A program made the translations under genes and the position numbers. From Phymatolithon calcareum (lineage: Eukaryota; Rhodophyta; Florideophyceae; Hapalidiales): a stretch of 64,000 nt of DNA. The first letter of the stretch is position 1, and every line of letters starts with the position of its first letter. This document shows, in pieces, positions 31,893 through 42,312 of the stretch. The stretch is taken from NCBI GenBank assembly GCA_977006965.1, contig OZ345354.1, positions 868,001 to 932,000 of the forward strand, read 5' to 3'. The notes under the pieces were generated by a model. The model did not search any database, was not told the origin of the DNA, and was given only the letters and a program-made list of their open reading frames with translations.

Positions 31893-32642
31893 TTCATTCC
31901 CGGAGCACTGGAAAATCTGTGAGGTTCACTTGTCTAGCCACAAGAAGTACTGTATGTTTTTTAACTGCATTTATGAGCTCAGTTAGGGTGCATGCTTTCA
32001 ACTCAAATTTGTGGCCTTCAAGTGCGTGTAAGGGGTATTTCCCAGCTGGGGACAACTTCATGAGTGGGAATACGTATCATATTGTGCAGCCTCACTACCA
32101 CTATGTGAGAGAGGACAATGTCCTGTCCGTATCATACTGTATGATATCACAGAACAAGTTTTTGCGGTGGAATAATGTGTACACGTATGCTACACTACAC
32201 AATCACGTTGCTTTGGGCTGAAGCCCAATCAATTATTAGCTAGCACTATAGCTAATCGCATCTATTGCAATCTGGGAAAGAATCTTCTCTTTCCCCGTAC
32301 TGTAGATCAGTCAGGACTGTCTTTGTCCAGTCATCAAAAATTTACGATATATCTTCTGTTGATCGCTGTTGGTCAGAAATTGTCAGGAATTCGATCTCGG
32401 AAGTGTTCAATATTCTTCCTCTCTGTCCACAAATTTGACAAAGCCAAAGTCTTCCCATACTGTATGGGGTACAACATGGCCATCATGCTGTTGCACTGAA
32501 CTATTCTTGTAATAAAAACTGAGTCAGTCAGTTTGTTCATTATAAATCGCGAAGCGCAGCAATTGTCGTACCGAGGAGGGCACAGATCGCAGAAGTGTTT
32601 GGTGCATTGAAGGGCGAAGCTGTTGTCGAAACTCATTCTCTA
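31893..32642. other. Intergenic region
   Basis: No supported gene or repeat. The frame of the downstream hydrolase is open from 32595 but has no ATG before 32643. Confidence 0.45.
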
Positions 32643-33905
32643 ATGGACGCCAAGGCATTCCAGAAAACCCTCGATGGGGCGCGGTATAACACTGTCAAGC
32701 CATCTGCTCACCCGTTCTATTTGGTGCAGCTTTCCGACAAGCAAGAGCTTGAATTAGATGGCGCCCTGGTCTCTGATGCATTAGCTTGGTTGCTTACTCA
32801 AGAAGAATACACTCATGTATTTCTCCAGACACATGGCTGGAACACTCCAGCGGACAAGGCTATTCGTATTCCGTTTTCCGAGTTCATAGCGGGCATGCAA
32901 GATGACCGCACAATGCCGACTGACGACAGCTTCAAGCCACTCTTCGTCGCATTCACCTGGGAGGCTCTCCCGCTGAAAATCATTCTCGAGAAGGATGCCC
33001 TCACCCGCGATGAGCTTCTCAAAGAAGACCTTCGCGAACGCGGTACGGAAGACAATGAGTTTGCTTCTTTCGTCTCCTCCGTGGCTAATGCTGCGAAAGG
33101 AGAAACTGTCGAGGCTGTCGGTGCCGTTCGTGAAATGTGGACAAAATTCGCGGAAGAAAGCCGCCACGGACTGGATGAACAAAAGGCTGAGGATAATGCT
33201 GTGGACCAGGTCCTTCAGGCGAGCGGGCGCTTTGTGACCAGACTACTAGACCCTGTTCAGCGCCTCCTTTTCGGACGTCTTATCCACCGCGGGGTAAAAA
33301 CCGGTGAAGTTATGCGGGGAATAATTGCAAAGTTGATGCGTGTTCGCCGTGCCAAGTATTCTATTATGGCCAACTCACTAGGTGCTCACGTCATTGCCGG
33401 TGCACTCAAAGAGCGTGGAGACCTGCCTTACCGTATGCACTCTGTGTTCATAGTGCAGGGGGCGTGCAATCGTGAGTGGTTTAATGGACGCTACAAGAAA
33501 ATGGTCGACCAGGTGGCTGGACCTTTGGTGTGCAGTTTATCTGATAAGGATACGATGCTTATTCGTATTTTCGAGCCGTTCCACGGGGACGCTGTGGGTA
33601 CTTTCGGATTCGTCTCCGGGAACAGATTGGAGATGCGGGCGAAAGAAGAGCTTCCTGCTAATCCGTACATGTGGAGCTGTGGGGACTGGAATAGTGTTGA
33701 TGGGTCCAAGTTTATTGACGAAGGAGGTTTTGTCGACGGAGGTCATGGCGATTTCAAGGAAGATGAGACAACTATGGTGTATTGGAGTGCCATTAACAAG
33801 ACTCTACCGCTAGAGAAATACAACTATTCGACGGATATCAAGGGCCCTCTAGGCTTGATTGGCAAGGTGTTGTCGGTGACCCCTCTCGGAAGGTTTTTTA
33901 AATGA
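32643..33905 (+). CDS. Alpha/beta-hydrolase-like protein of unknown substrate
   Basis: 420 aa, single exon. Features of an alpha/beta hydrolase can be seen. A strand plus oxyanion-type segment EYTHVFLQTHGWNTPAD is followed by FKPLFVAFTWEALPL. A nucleophile elbow is YSIMANSLGAHVIAGAL (Ser245 in S-L-G-A-H, with Asn rather than Gly two residues before the Ser). A C-terminal GGHGDF could supply the catalytic His. The layout resembles the DUF900-type lipase-like family (VF-HG-N ... f-WP ... HS-G). A large helical insert (residues ~115-215) sits between the second and third motifs. No signal peptide or membrane helix. Catalysis is unproven; a triad Asp was not assigned. Confidence 0.58.
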   Translation: MDAKAFQKTLDGARYNTVKPSAHPFYLVQLSDKQELELDGALVSDALAWLLTQEEYTHVFLQTHGWNTPADKAIRIPFSEFIAGMQDDRTMPTDDSFKPLFVAFTWEALPLKIILEKDALTRDELLKEDLRERGTEDNEFASFVSSVANAAKGETVEAVGAVREMWTKFAEESRHGLDEQKAEDNAVDQVLQASGRFVTRLLDPVQRLLFGRLIHRGVKTGEVMRGIIAKLMRVRRAKYSIMANSLGAHVIAGALKERGDLPYRMHSVFIVQGACNREWFNGRYKKMVDQVAGPLVCSLSDKDTMLIRIFEPFHGDAVGTFGFVSGNRLEMRAKEELPANPYMWSCGDWNSVDGSKFIDEGGFVDGGHGDFKEDETTMVYWSAINKTLPLEKYNYSTDIKGPLGLIGKVLSVTPLGRFFK

Positions 33906-35508
33906 GCAATTTACGCCGCTAGGGAATGTGGCGTTTTGTAGACACGCAATGATGCAGTGGCACCGCAAGCTGCAGGGAATAGGCGACCTAAATTCCGGCA
34001 TAGGTTCTGCGAGCAGGAAGCACGCAATATGCTTCCAGCAAACCCCATGGCTGGAAGGCAATCGGAAGCCTAGTAGTTTTAGTAGAGAGCATCTCATCAT
34101 CGCATGGAGAGAGATCACCCCATTTCAGGATAAGCACAACCTTATCTATTCACTCCCAGTGATTACAGTTTGAGGAAAACTGCTATGTCGAACAAAAACA
34201 ATAAAATTTATTCAATGTGAACTTTGGAGATACATTTGCGGTCTCCAGAATGTCCGACTGATAGATCCACAGCCTGTGTGTTGGCACTCGCGATAGCTCG
34301 CGTGCGGGTAAGTCGCTTACTACAGCACGCTACGGAGCTAGTCCCATGACCCAACGGCAACACCAGAGTTGCGAAGCCAACACCGACAGCTGAAGATGAT
34401 TGGGCAATCGCCACTCTGCCGTTCTGACAAGGTGGACTTGGTCTAACATACGGGTCGATCATTGCGAGTGCATGCGACGTCGGCTTAGCTGTGGCCACGT
34501 AGATCCAAGCACGTGTATCGCCGTTGTCCCTCCCCAAAGTCTAGCTCCTGACAGATAAGCTGCGACTCATGACAACAGACCCACAGTCCATACTCTCCCG
34601 TGCCGTCCGGATGCCTACCACATTTAAACGACCAATGCAACAATGCCATCTTTAAGCAAGAGCGTCGGTCCTACCTGCTACTGTATTCTTTGCTGGCTGC
34701 TCTGCTCAATTCAATCAAGCGCGCGCATTCGCGTGCAGACCGTCTGTACGTCGACGACATCACTAGTTTTCTATTAGCTTTATCGTCAATTAGGCCTTCG
34801 CAGAACCTTAATTTGAGTTGCGATGGTCGATACTCGTCTTCCATTGCATTCTGCTGAATTGCCACAGCCTTTTTGTAGTATGAGGATTATGACTGACCTG
34901 AAACACTCGGCAAACACGGACGGCACACGTCATTATGCCTCCGGGTCAAGAGAAATACCAGAATGATCTATGCAAGAGTGTAGTCGAAGAACCATCAACA
35001 AGATGTTCTACCAATAGTATCCTTGGTCGGATCTCGGTTACACCAGAATGTATTATACACCTCTTTTACGGTTGCAAGTCAGTAAGGTGGATAGGCACTT
35101 GGCTTAGTGCTCCTTAACATAAAGGCTACTGTATCCATGTGTATTTTTGAGACATGTGCGTATGTCGAAAACACGTAACTAAATTTCGGCACAGGAAAGA
35201 GTGCGAGCTGTGGAGTACGTGCTGTATTCCTCTGTCATCGGTGTTCTCCGTTGCTATACGATGTCCCATCTCGAATCGGAAGTAGTCCACGGAGCTCCTC
35301 CTTGCAGCTCTCTGACTTCAAACTTCAATTTATGCGATTCGGTACACTGTTGATGGTCTGGGTAGCTCTCTATTTGTTTGGACTCATTCTGGCCTTCCTA
35401 TCACATTCCCTTACTGCCCAACGTGGTAAGCCTTTCGATATCTTCCTTCAGCTGAACCATATTGCGGCAGTATCTGCGAGCGAGTGGCTATGCACAGAAA
35501 AGGACCAT

Positions 35509-35549
35509 TAAAGCGCTGGAAGCACAATGGTTGTGCTTCCAGCGCTTTA
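35509..35549. repeat. Perfect 19-bp-arm palindrome
   Basis: Arms 35509-35527 and 35531-35549 are exact reverse complements with a 3-nt loop (TGG). It is followed 21 bp later by a second palindrome. Confidence 0.95.
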
Positions 35550-35570
35550 GGCCATTGGGGCTCAATGTTT

Positions 35571-35638
35571 ATGATCAAATTCCGACAAGCAGCGCAACTT
35601 GACCAGTTGAGTTGCGTTGCTCGTCGGAATTTAATCAT
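35571..35638. repeat. 29-bp-arm palindrome
   Basis: Arms 35571-35599 and 35610-35638 are reverse complements with three mismatches and a 10-nt loop. Unrelated in sequence to the palindrome just upstream. Confidence 0.93.
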
Positions 35639-36125
35639 CTCCACCGAGCTCGCTCCAGACATGCATGTTCATGAACAGAGGATTGAAAACAATACAGTAA
35701 CTTTTTCGAGCTCGATGCTTTCGCTCACGCGCCGTGTCCCACGGTTAACCGTTAGTATAGTACTGTACTGTAGAGGGTTTGGACGCAAATTCCCAGCTTG
35801 CGCTTTGTACGTAATCCTCTTACGTTGCATATCAAGCACGTATTTCTATGCCGTTATGAAATCCACGTAGAACACGTGTGCACGACAACTGGGACATCGC
35901 TGACTTGAAGGCGCGGAAAAAATGAAGGACAGCAACCGGTTCCTGCTGAAGACGTCGACCACCGTACTGATCACTGCATCCTGGTACGTGCCCTCACGAA
36001 ATCACACAATATCTCGCTCGCCCTCTCCACCGCGCGCATTGCGCGGAGAATGCTCGCCTCACTCGTTGCAACCCAGCCGCCGTGACTGCTGGCAGTCTTA
36101 CCTAAACCGAGCCCACTCCACCACG

Positions 36126-38099
36126 ATGCCCGCACCGCCGCCACCAGCGACACCGCAAGATCCGCTCCTGGCACATCCGCTAGCGGCGCGCACCGCCGAT
36201 ACCGAACCCACTCTTCGAGTCGCGTACGCGCCCCCGGAGGCGCCTCCGTCTCATGGTGTTCGTACCGTCGAACGTGAACCAGACCCCACGCCGGCACCAC
36301 CAATATGGGAGTCTGAGTCTTCTTTCGTCGCGCGCCGCGCGCGCACCGCCCCTCCGCCACGCGTAATTGGTGCTGGTAATGTACGCGATCCTCTTTCACA
36401 GGCCGCGCGTGCCCGTGTCCCTCATGTCGCGCCACCGCCAGCTGGCCGTGCATACGCCAGCGGGGAACCGGTGACCAGATTGAGGCCACTGCTGACTGAG
36501 CCGAAGGCGGAAGCAGCGATGAGTGGTGTGCATGTCCGCGTGCTCCTGCGCGATGGTGCATCGCCAGGTGTTTTCACTGTTTCCACCCGGAGTGATTGTG
36601 TTACTGACGGCGGTTGCGCAATGCCTGTACCAGACTCCCCGACGTCTCCCATACCTGCCAATCCAGAGTTTTGCTACGGGGAGGTTGCACGTGGTGTCGC
36701 TGATTTCGCATGGCTTCATGGTCGATTACAAGCACGATATGATGGGGTCATTGTGCCCCATCTTCCGGCGATGGCCTTGCGCGGTCGGTTGATATATGGA
36801 TTTGCATATGAGGCGGAGCGAGTGCGAGGACTTGAGCGGTTCTTACGCCAGCTTGTCGCACATCCAGTACTTTCTGGTGTCGAGGAGACCCGTGCATTTC
36901 TCGGCATTGTCGGTGAGGATGCTTGGCGCATGGCGAGGAAGAAGCCGCTTTCAAATGAAAATAAGTTGTCAAATTGGCTGCTGTCGCCCGGTACGTCCGC
37001 GCACGGGAGGACTGATGCAGGCGGGAGGACCCGTGCTTCTGCTGAAGCAGACGCTGATGAAGGTCCTGGTCCAGTGGAGCAATTGACGCGATGGAGCACA
37101 TTTAAATTATGGCAGGCAGGTCGACGCCTAAACAAAAATATTGTCTGGTTTCTGAATCGCGACACGCAGGATGTGGAGCCAGCAACTGAAGAAGAGAAGC
37201 AATTGGAACGACTGCAACGTTACGTAAAAGAGCTACAAGAATCGCTGAGGGAGACAAAAAAATGCATGCGCGGCGTGGAGGCGTCCCGTCGACAAAGTTA
37301 TTGCACCCATTTAGCTTTTCAAAATTCGTTACATGAGCTCGGTGAGCGGGAGGGTGGCCTTTTTGGTACATTTTTGCGCTCCATCGCAATCGTCCAAGCT
37401 CAAGAGCAACGTGAACAGCAAAGTCATGATAATGTGCAGACGGAGAATGGGGGATCGGACGTCGATGCACCGACCGCGGAAAGTGCACGTCAACACCGCG
37501 GCAGTGATGCGGAAAGCGCGGCGTTCGACTCGGTGCTACACCCCCGATCAATCGCCTCACGAACGCCGGAAAAATTACTCGAGGAGGCGCTTGTGGATTA
37601 CGAAACGCGCGCCGCGGGCGCTCAGCGTCTTGTACAGCAGCGGTGTTACGAGCGTGAAGCTTATGAGCATGCTGTGGATGTGTATGCAAAACTACGAAAC
37701 AAGTGGGAAAGTCAAACGAGCAGCATTTGGGATTCCGCAGCAGCTTCCCCGCAGCCCGCTTCCTTCCCAGCCACCGGCGGACGTCTTTATGCAGAAATTT
37801 GCGCTGCTGCGGATGCACTCGCGGCAGCACAGAGACAGTACCAGATCGCAGACCGATCGACGAATGACGAGTTGCGGAGATTGCGAAAAGAAATGCATCA
37901 CGAGCTATGTGATGCGCTGCGTGCAGTGGCAACTGAGGCGGCTGATCAACATCGGCGGTATGCGTTGGCGTGGGAGAACCTTGCTTCGCGAGTCGATGTG
38001 TTCCGCTCGGTTGACGCTGGCCCTGACGGTGCCGCGCTGTTCGGGGCGGGAGCACCGGCGGGGAGCTTTCCAAAGGGGGTGGCGACTGCGGGTGGGTAG
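36126..38099 (+). CDS. PX-domain sorting nexin with Vps5/BAR-like C-terminus
   Basis: 657 aa from ATG 36126 (725 aa if the ATG at 35922 is used). The first ~140 residues are Pro/Ala/Arg-rich and disordered. A PX domain follows (~residues 140-265): VHVRVLLRDG..., YGEVARGVADFAWLHGRLQARYDGVIVPHLP, and the typical end ERVRGLERFLRQLVAHPVLSGVEETRAFLG. The basic and aromatic residues expected for phosphoinositide-3-phosphate binding are partly conserved. The remainder is long, helical and charged (KQLERLQRYVKELQESLRETKKCM ... LHELGEREGG), as in the BAR domain of SNX1/2/5/Vps5. Retromer-type endosomal sorting is the likely role (inference). It is GC-rich compared with neighbours. No frameshift. Confidence 0.75.
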   Translation: MPAPPPPATPQDPLLAHPLAARTADTEPTLRVAYAPPEAPPSHGVRTVEREPDPTPAPPIWESESSFVARRARTAPPPRVIGAGNVRDPLSQAARARVPHVAPPPAGRAYASGEPVTRLRPLLTEPKAEAAMSGVHVRVLLRDGASPGVFTVSTRSDCVTDGGCAMPVPDSPTSPIPANPEFCYGEVARGVADFAWLHGRLQARYDGVIVPHLPAMALRGRLIYGFAYEAERVRGLERFLRQLVAHPVLSGVEETRAFLGIVGEDAWRMARKKPLSNENKLSNWLLSPGTSAHGRTDAGGRTRASAEADADEGPGPVEQLTRWSTFKLWQAGRRLNKNIVWFLNRDTQDVEPATEEEKQLERLQRYVKELQESLRETKKCMRGVEASRRQSYCTHLAFQNSLHELGEREGGLFGTFLRSIAIVQAQEQREQQSHDNVQTENGGSDVDAPTAESARQHRGSDAESAAFDSVLHPRSIASRTPEKLLEEALVDYETRAAGAQRLVQQRCYEREAYEHAVDVYAKLRNKWESQTSSIWDSAAASPQPASFPATGGRLYAEICAAADALAAAQRQYQIADRSTNDELRRLRKEMHHELCDALRAVATEAADQHRRYALAWENLASRVDVFRSVDAGPDGAALFGAGAPAGSFPKGVATAGG

Positions 38100-39132
38100 T
38101 GGGGGTGGAGTTGTGTTGAGAGTAGTGAGCTCTTCCCCTTTGTATTATTTCGTTTGAGAACTAATTGGAGAATACTATGTCCGATCGGCACACCTTTTCT
38201 CCACGCGAAGCGATGCGAAAGCCTGTGCTTGTAACTAAATAACTTTGAATGTCTGAATTTACAAGAGGTATAATAGTTCCCTTGCACGAACCACTGCCTC
38301 AGCGCATTTCCATTCGTATGTGCTGTGATTGGCGAAGCGAAATCGAAACCAACGTGAGCTTATCCGTCGCGGCTTTCACGAAGTGAAGCATACTCGAATG
38401 GGATATTCAAATGTCAGTCGACCAGCTGGGACCCAATTCTCACCAAGTCGTGCTCAAAAAGTTCGGTCCCGCAAAACTCAACCGCTCCACTTTCGAACTT
38501 TATCCACCCTGCTAGCAGGAGAGGACGGCGTACTTGTGACTATGTTTCTCATTATGTTTAATATCGACGTTAAAGAGCACATCATTGAGCTCCAGTATCA
38601 TCCCCCTAGAAGCACCGAAATAAACGGCCCGCGTTTCGTATTTACCAGAACATAGCCCTTTTTGAAGGGTGCCGAGCATAAACATCATGCATGTCTGTCG
38701 CATAGAGTGCTCTGAGAAACAGATGAGTATTAGGTTTGGCTAGGGGTGGCTATTTAGCGTACTTTTACTACTTTTGGTGGCCATTTAGCGAATTTCCTTG
38801 TTTAGAAATACAGTACAATGGCGTGTACAAAAATGCACGAATGTCCACCGGAGAGTGATCGCAACGGTATGGCTGTGCAACCAATGACTTCTCCTCGTGA
38901 GCTCAATGACAACTGATCGTATCAGAGCTATTTGATCAAGTTTTTAATTAGATCACACTTTTATCATTTTTTCATTATTATTTCCAAAATTTAACCCGTA
39001 GAATTATACTTAACTGGATCAAAGACAGACACTAGATCTCATCCACAACGGAATGGCAATCTCAGCGCATTGGCGTCAAGCGCAATTTGCATCCTCCTGG
39101 CGATCGTGTCGATTGAAAGCTCCAAGCTCATC
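38100..39132. other. Intergenic region
   Basis: About 1 kb, AT-rich from 38930 to 39020. No gene or repeat supported. Confidence 0.45.
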
Positions 39133-40185
39133 ATGCTTGCTGCGTTTTTGTCGTATGCAGGGCCATGCACTCATCATGCAAAGACTTCTTTTGCTGGGAA
39201 AATCTCTCGGTCAGCGAACAGGTCGCCCAACGACTGGAAACGAGCTCGCCAACTGCGTTTCGGTGAATCTCCAGGTCAGAATCGTCGTGCGCGGATGTGT
39301 GCCGGTATCGATCGGGGCGGCGAAACGATGGAAATCGGGGCCGTTTTCGACGAATTGAAAAGCGACAGCGACTACGTCGTGGTTGATGGCAAAGACGTGG
39401 AATCGCTAATCAAAGAAATGCAGCTCAGCGGAGAAGACGCGCTTCTAGCGTTCGAGGACGAGCAAGAGCGATTTCTTCAATTAGCTGAAGAAAAGAGTGA
39501 CGCCCGTGACGGTGGCGTACATGCTTCTCCGACCGTCAAGAAAGAAGTTGCCGCTCCCGAAAAAGTCATGGAATATTTCACGGACGATAACATGATGCAT
39601 ATGCCGAAGTGGGCGCGCGAGGCGTATCAAAACGGCGGTCACACCGAGCTCGAAAAAGGGTCTTGGACTGTCCTACCCGAAAAAAGCCGCGGTTGTCTGC
39701 ATGCTATGGTGGAAGCAGGAAATATAGCTGCACCGCGGAATGGGCTGAGTGGAACAGGGGATGCTGGAGTTTATGGCTGCTCCGCAGCAGATGTTGCGGT
39801 CGATTACAGTATTCCTGTGGAGCTCGTGGTCGACATTTTAATTGAACTCGGAGCCAAGACGCCGATTGTACCTGACACTATTATCCAAGAAAAGCTGATG
39901 AATAAGGAAATTAAAAGCCTCTTGCATATCATTACTTCGTTCGACGCTCAAGATCTCTCTGACCGATATTCGGACCGGTCGATTCGTGAGCTTGCCGATG
40001 ACTACGACTTGGATGTGGGGCTCATTGAGCAGCTGTGTGAGGATGAAGGCATTTATCTCGCTGTTGAATATGACACCCGGTTGCAGCTGAGTCGGGAGGA
40101 CCGCGTATTGGATATTTTGCTTAATGATGGGGCTCGAGGTAAACCGTACCCATCGTTGCTGGAAGGGCTGATTTCACAGTCTTGA
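39133..40185 (+). CDS. Predicted plastid protein with two HTH-like segments
   Basis: 350 aa. Residues 1-55 are basic and Ser-rich after a short hydrophobic start, as in a transit peptide. Residues ~65-130 are acidic. The C-terminal ~170 residues appear conserved in type: a SWTVLPEKSRGCLHAMVEAGNIA linker, then CSAADVAVDYSIPVELVVDILIELG and, after a basic helix, RSIRELADDYDLDVGLIEQLCEDEGI. Both of these look like helix-turn-helix units (alternating 'ADva-dy-i----v-dil---G'). I do not recognise a named family; DNA or RNA binding in the plastid is a hypothesis. Upstream the frame has only TTG-type starts; 39133 is the first ATG. A second ATG (METMEIGAVFDEL region) would remove the presequence. 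Confidence 0.6.
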   Translation: MLAAFLSYAGPCTHHAKTSFAGKISRSANRSPNDWKRARQLRFGESPGQNRRARMCAGIDRGGETMEIGAVFDELKSDSDYVVVDGKDVESLIKEMQLSGEDALLAFEDEQERFLQLAEEKSDARDGGVHASPTVKKEVAAPEKVMEYFTDDNMMHMPKWAREAYQNGGHTELEKGSWTVLPEKSRGCLHAMVEAGNIAAPRNGLSGTGDAGVYGCSAADVAVDYSIPVELVVDILIELGAKTPIVPDTIIQEKLMNKEIKSLLHIITSFDAQDLSDRYSDRSIRELADDYDLDVGLIEQLCEDEGIYLAVEYDTRLQLSREDRVLDILLNDGARGKPYPSLLEGLISQS

Positions 40186-40361
40186 ATATTTTGTAAACTA
40201 ATTTTGTCACTCCTTGTGACGTATCCGTTTAACTCTCATGACGACTGCTGTTTTACCACGCGGCTCAAGTGGTTTTTAACTTCTGAGAGTCCACGTTGTG
40301 TTTACTATGGCGAATGTCAACCTACAATCGCCATCTTTGGAAGTGCCAGCAGTAATCGACC

Positions 40362-41255
40362 TCACGATCTTGTCCCAACATTCAAGAAATCGCTCTCCGT
40401 CTTGAAATCGAATATCTGCTCCTTGACATGGTTGCTTGCAATACTTACAGCTGCCACTCCAACAGAACGATTGCTTGTAACTTTTCGCCCTTCCAAATTA
40501 TGCCTTTCTATGAAGTGCTCTATGTGCAAAACATTGACCCGAATTTCAGTGTCACGAGCGTCCGCTATAGCTGCGCGAGCGATAGCGCTCGTGGTAGCGG
40601 CAGAAATGCAGAGCGGTCCTATGGAAGGCGTCATTGGAATACCTTCTCCAAGCCCTCCCGTGATGAAATTGAAAGAAGATTTTGCCGTCTTCTTCAAAAG
40701 CGGAAAAAGAGCTTGATAAACAAGAATATGTGGATATGCCCCTGTTGCAAGCACTTCTTTGATTCCCTCCACACCAACTTCTAGGAGACTACCCTTCTCC
40801 CACCTTCTCCGTACGTTGAAAAACATGTCATGCACGTAAAGTTAATAAAAACCACTCAAAAAAGAGCAATTTGGGAAAAACGGTCCGATTGTGCGTGCAT
40901 ACCATCCACCGAGAGCGCTGAAAACGTGATCAATCCCTTCCGAGAAGTTCTGCTTGATGTAGTCAGCAAGAACGGAAGCACCGTCCTTGGCTACATTGGC
41001 AGTTGGAGTCTTCAGAACATCGTCAATATTGTTCCCAAACTCGTTCTTGTCAATCGATAGGTCTTGGATCATTGCATCACGAGACGATTTCGCTCGGCAC
41101 GGCACGACGACGATCGCTCCAGCTTCGAGAAAGCGGAAAACAATACCTGAACCTACAACCCCAGATCCACCAGCAACCACGACGATCTGGCCTTGCATCG
41201 ACATTGAAACGGATCTCTGCTCGATGACTTCTGTTCGGATTAAGACAATTGGCAT
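40362..41255 (-). CDS. Atypical short-chain dehydrogenase/reductase-like protein, two exons
   Basis: Exons 40903-41255 and 40362-40803, with a 99-bp intron (40804-40902) starting GTATGC and ending AAG; the join restores frame (GGW|WEKGSLLEVG) and gives 264 aa. The Rossmann fold is evident: GQIVVVAGGSGVVGSGIVFRFLEAGAIVVVPCR with the G-x3-G-x-G-type loop (GGSGVVGSG, residues 29-37), then DHVFSALGG (NNAG equivalent) and PHILVYQALFPLLKK. At the catalytic site the usual Ser region is FNFITGG, and the YxxxK signature is replaced by CISAATT, so the Tyr and Lys needed for SDR chemistry appear absent. A later ATG (MSMQGQ, 41204) may be the real start. Confidence 0.72.
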
Positions 41256-42312
41256 AACTTTGTTTATATAGCTGCGGATTTTCTACGGCTGGCATGGCTG
41301 ACCGAAAATTGCAGAGCCCTTTAAAGAGCCAAGGGTTTTCGTTCAATGGGATTCGCTCCTCCTAGGACTAAAGGAGATCGCCATAATGCATATTATAATT
41401 GGCTATACTAATCCATATGTTGGTCCATAATTAGTCAACCCTACAAGCTCATGAAAAAGATTTTTGGACTCCTGGACTTTTTGATCGCGGGAAGAAGCGA
41501 CTGCAAGCGGAGAAAGCGAGCCCTGAAGCACAGCCATCCTGGGATGAATATAACAGGACGACGGAACTTATGTCTGCAATGCTGAAAGTCGACAACGGGG
41601 ATGAATCCATGTCATCTAACATCTACAAGTTATTATCAAAAACGGCGAAGGAAGCACATGGTCAGGTATTTTTTAAAAAACAAAGGAAAACCCATGCGAT
41701 TGCCCATCTGAAATTCCAGCAATCCTCCAATAACCAGGGGTGCGGCACCGTCATCAACTTACGATGCGGGCAAGGGGCGCGCGCCCAAGTAATCGCCACC
41801 CAGGATGGAACCTAGATTCGGAGACAATGCTGCAGAATCCATGTCAATGTTCGAAGAGAAGCAGACCATGACCATCCTACATGGCCAAGAGATCACCCAA
41901 ACGGAGTGAGCGTTACTGTAGCTGTGATCAAATAGTTCAATATTAGGTTGATTAAGGAAATGAATGGTGAGGAAGACCGATCTATTACAATCTGAGCTTT
42001 CCCCTCAGTATCGCTCCATGAAATTGTCGGAACATGTCTTCGTACTCAGTGAAGTAGTCTGTTCGCGGTTCATTGTTGGTTACAATGTGAGAAAGGCAAG
42101 ATACTAGAACTTGAAGAGCAGTACTCTACAAAGGCTCTGTGTTAGCACTCATCGAACGGACGTGACCAGAGGAAACACGAAGACCCTCTCCGGTCCATCA
42201 CCCTACCGTGTTCCAAATATAACGCAAAGAGACAATGATTTCTAAGAAGCGACTGCCCATGTATTTTCTAACGAGACCAGTGGACAAGAAGATATCGACG
42301 CACCCAGGCCCA
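41256..42312. other. Intergenic region with one orphan frame
   Basis: A + frame from about 41460 to 41815 reads like protein (GLFDRGKKRLQAEKASPEAQPSWDEYNRTTELM...), but the ATG used is internal and no family is recognised; possibly a remnant. Nothing else supported. Confidence 0.4.

Larger units (their letters stand above)
33906..36125. other. Intergenic region with two adjacent palindromes
   Basis: About 2.2 kb without a supported gene apart from the hairpins at 35509-35638. The frame of the downstream sorting nexin is open from an ATG at 35922, but residues before 36126 look like untranslated sequence. Confidence 0.5.

Noticed and set aside
36748-38073. Long minus-strand frames opposite the sorting nexin
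   Set aside because: High GC removes stops on the opposite strand; no domains.
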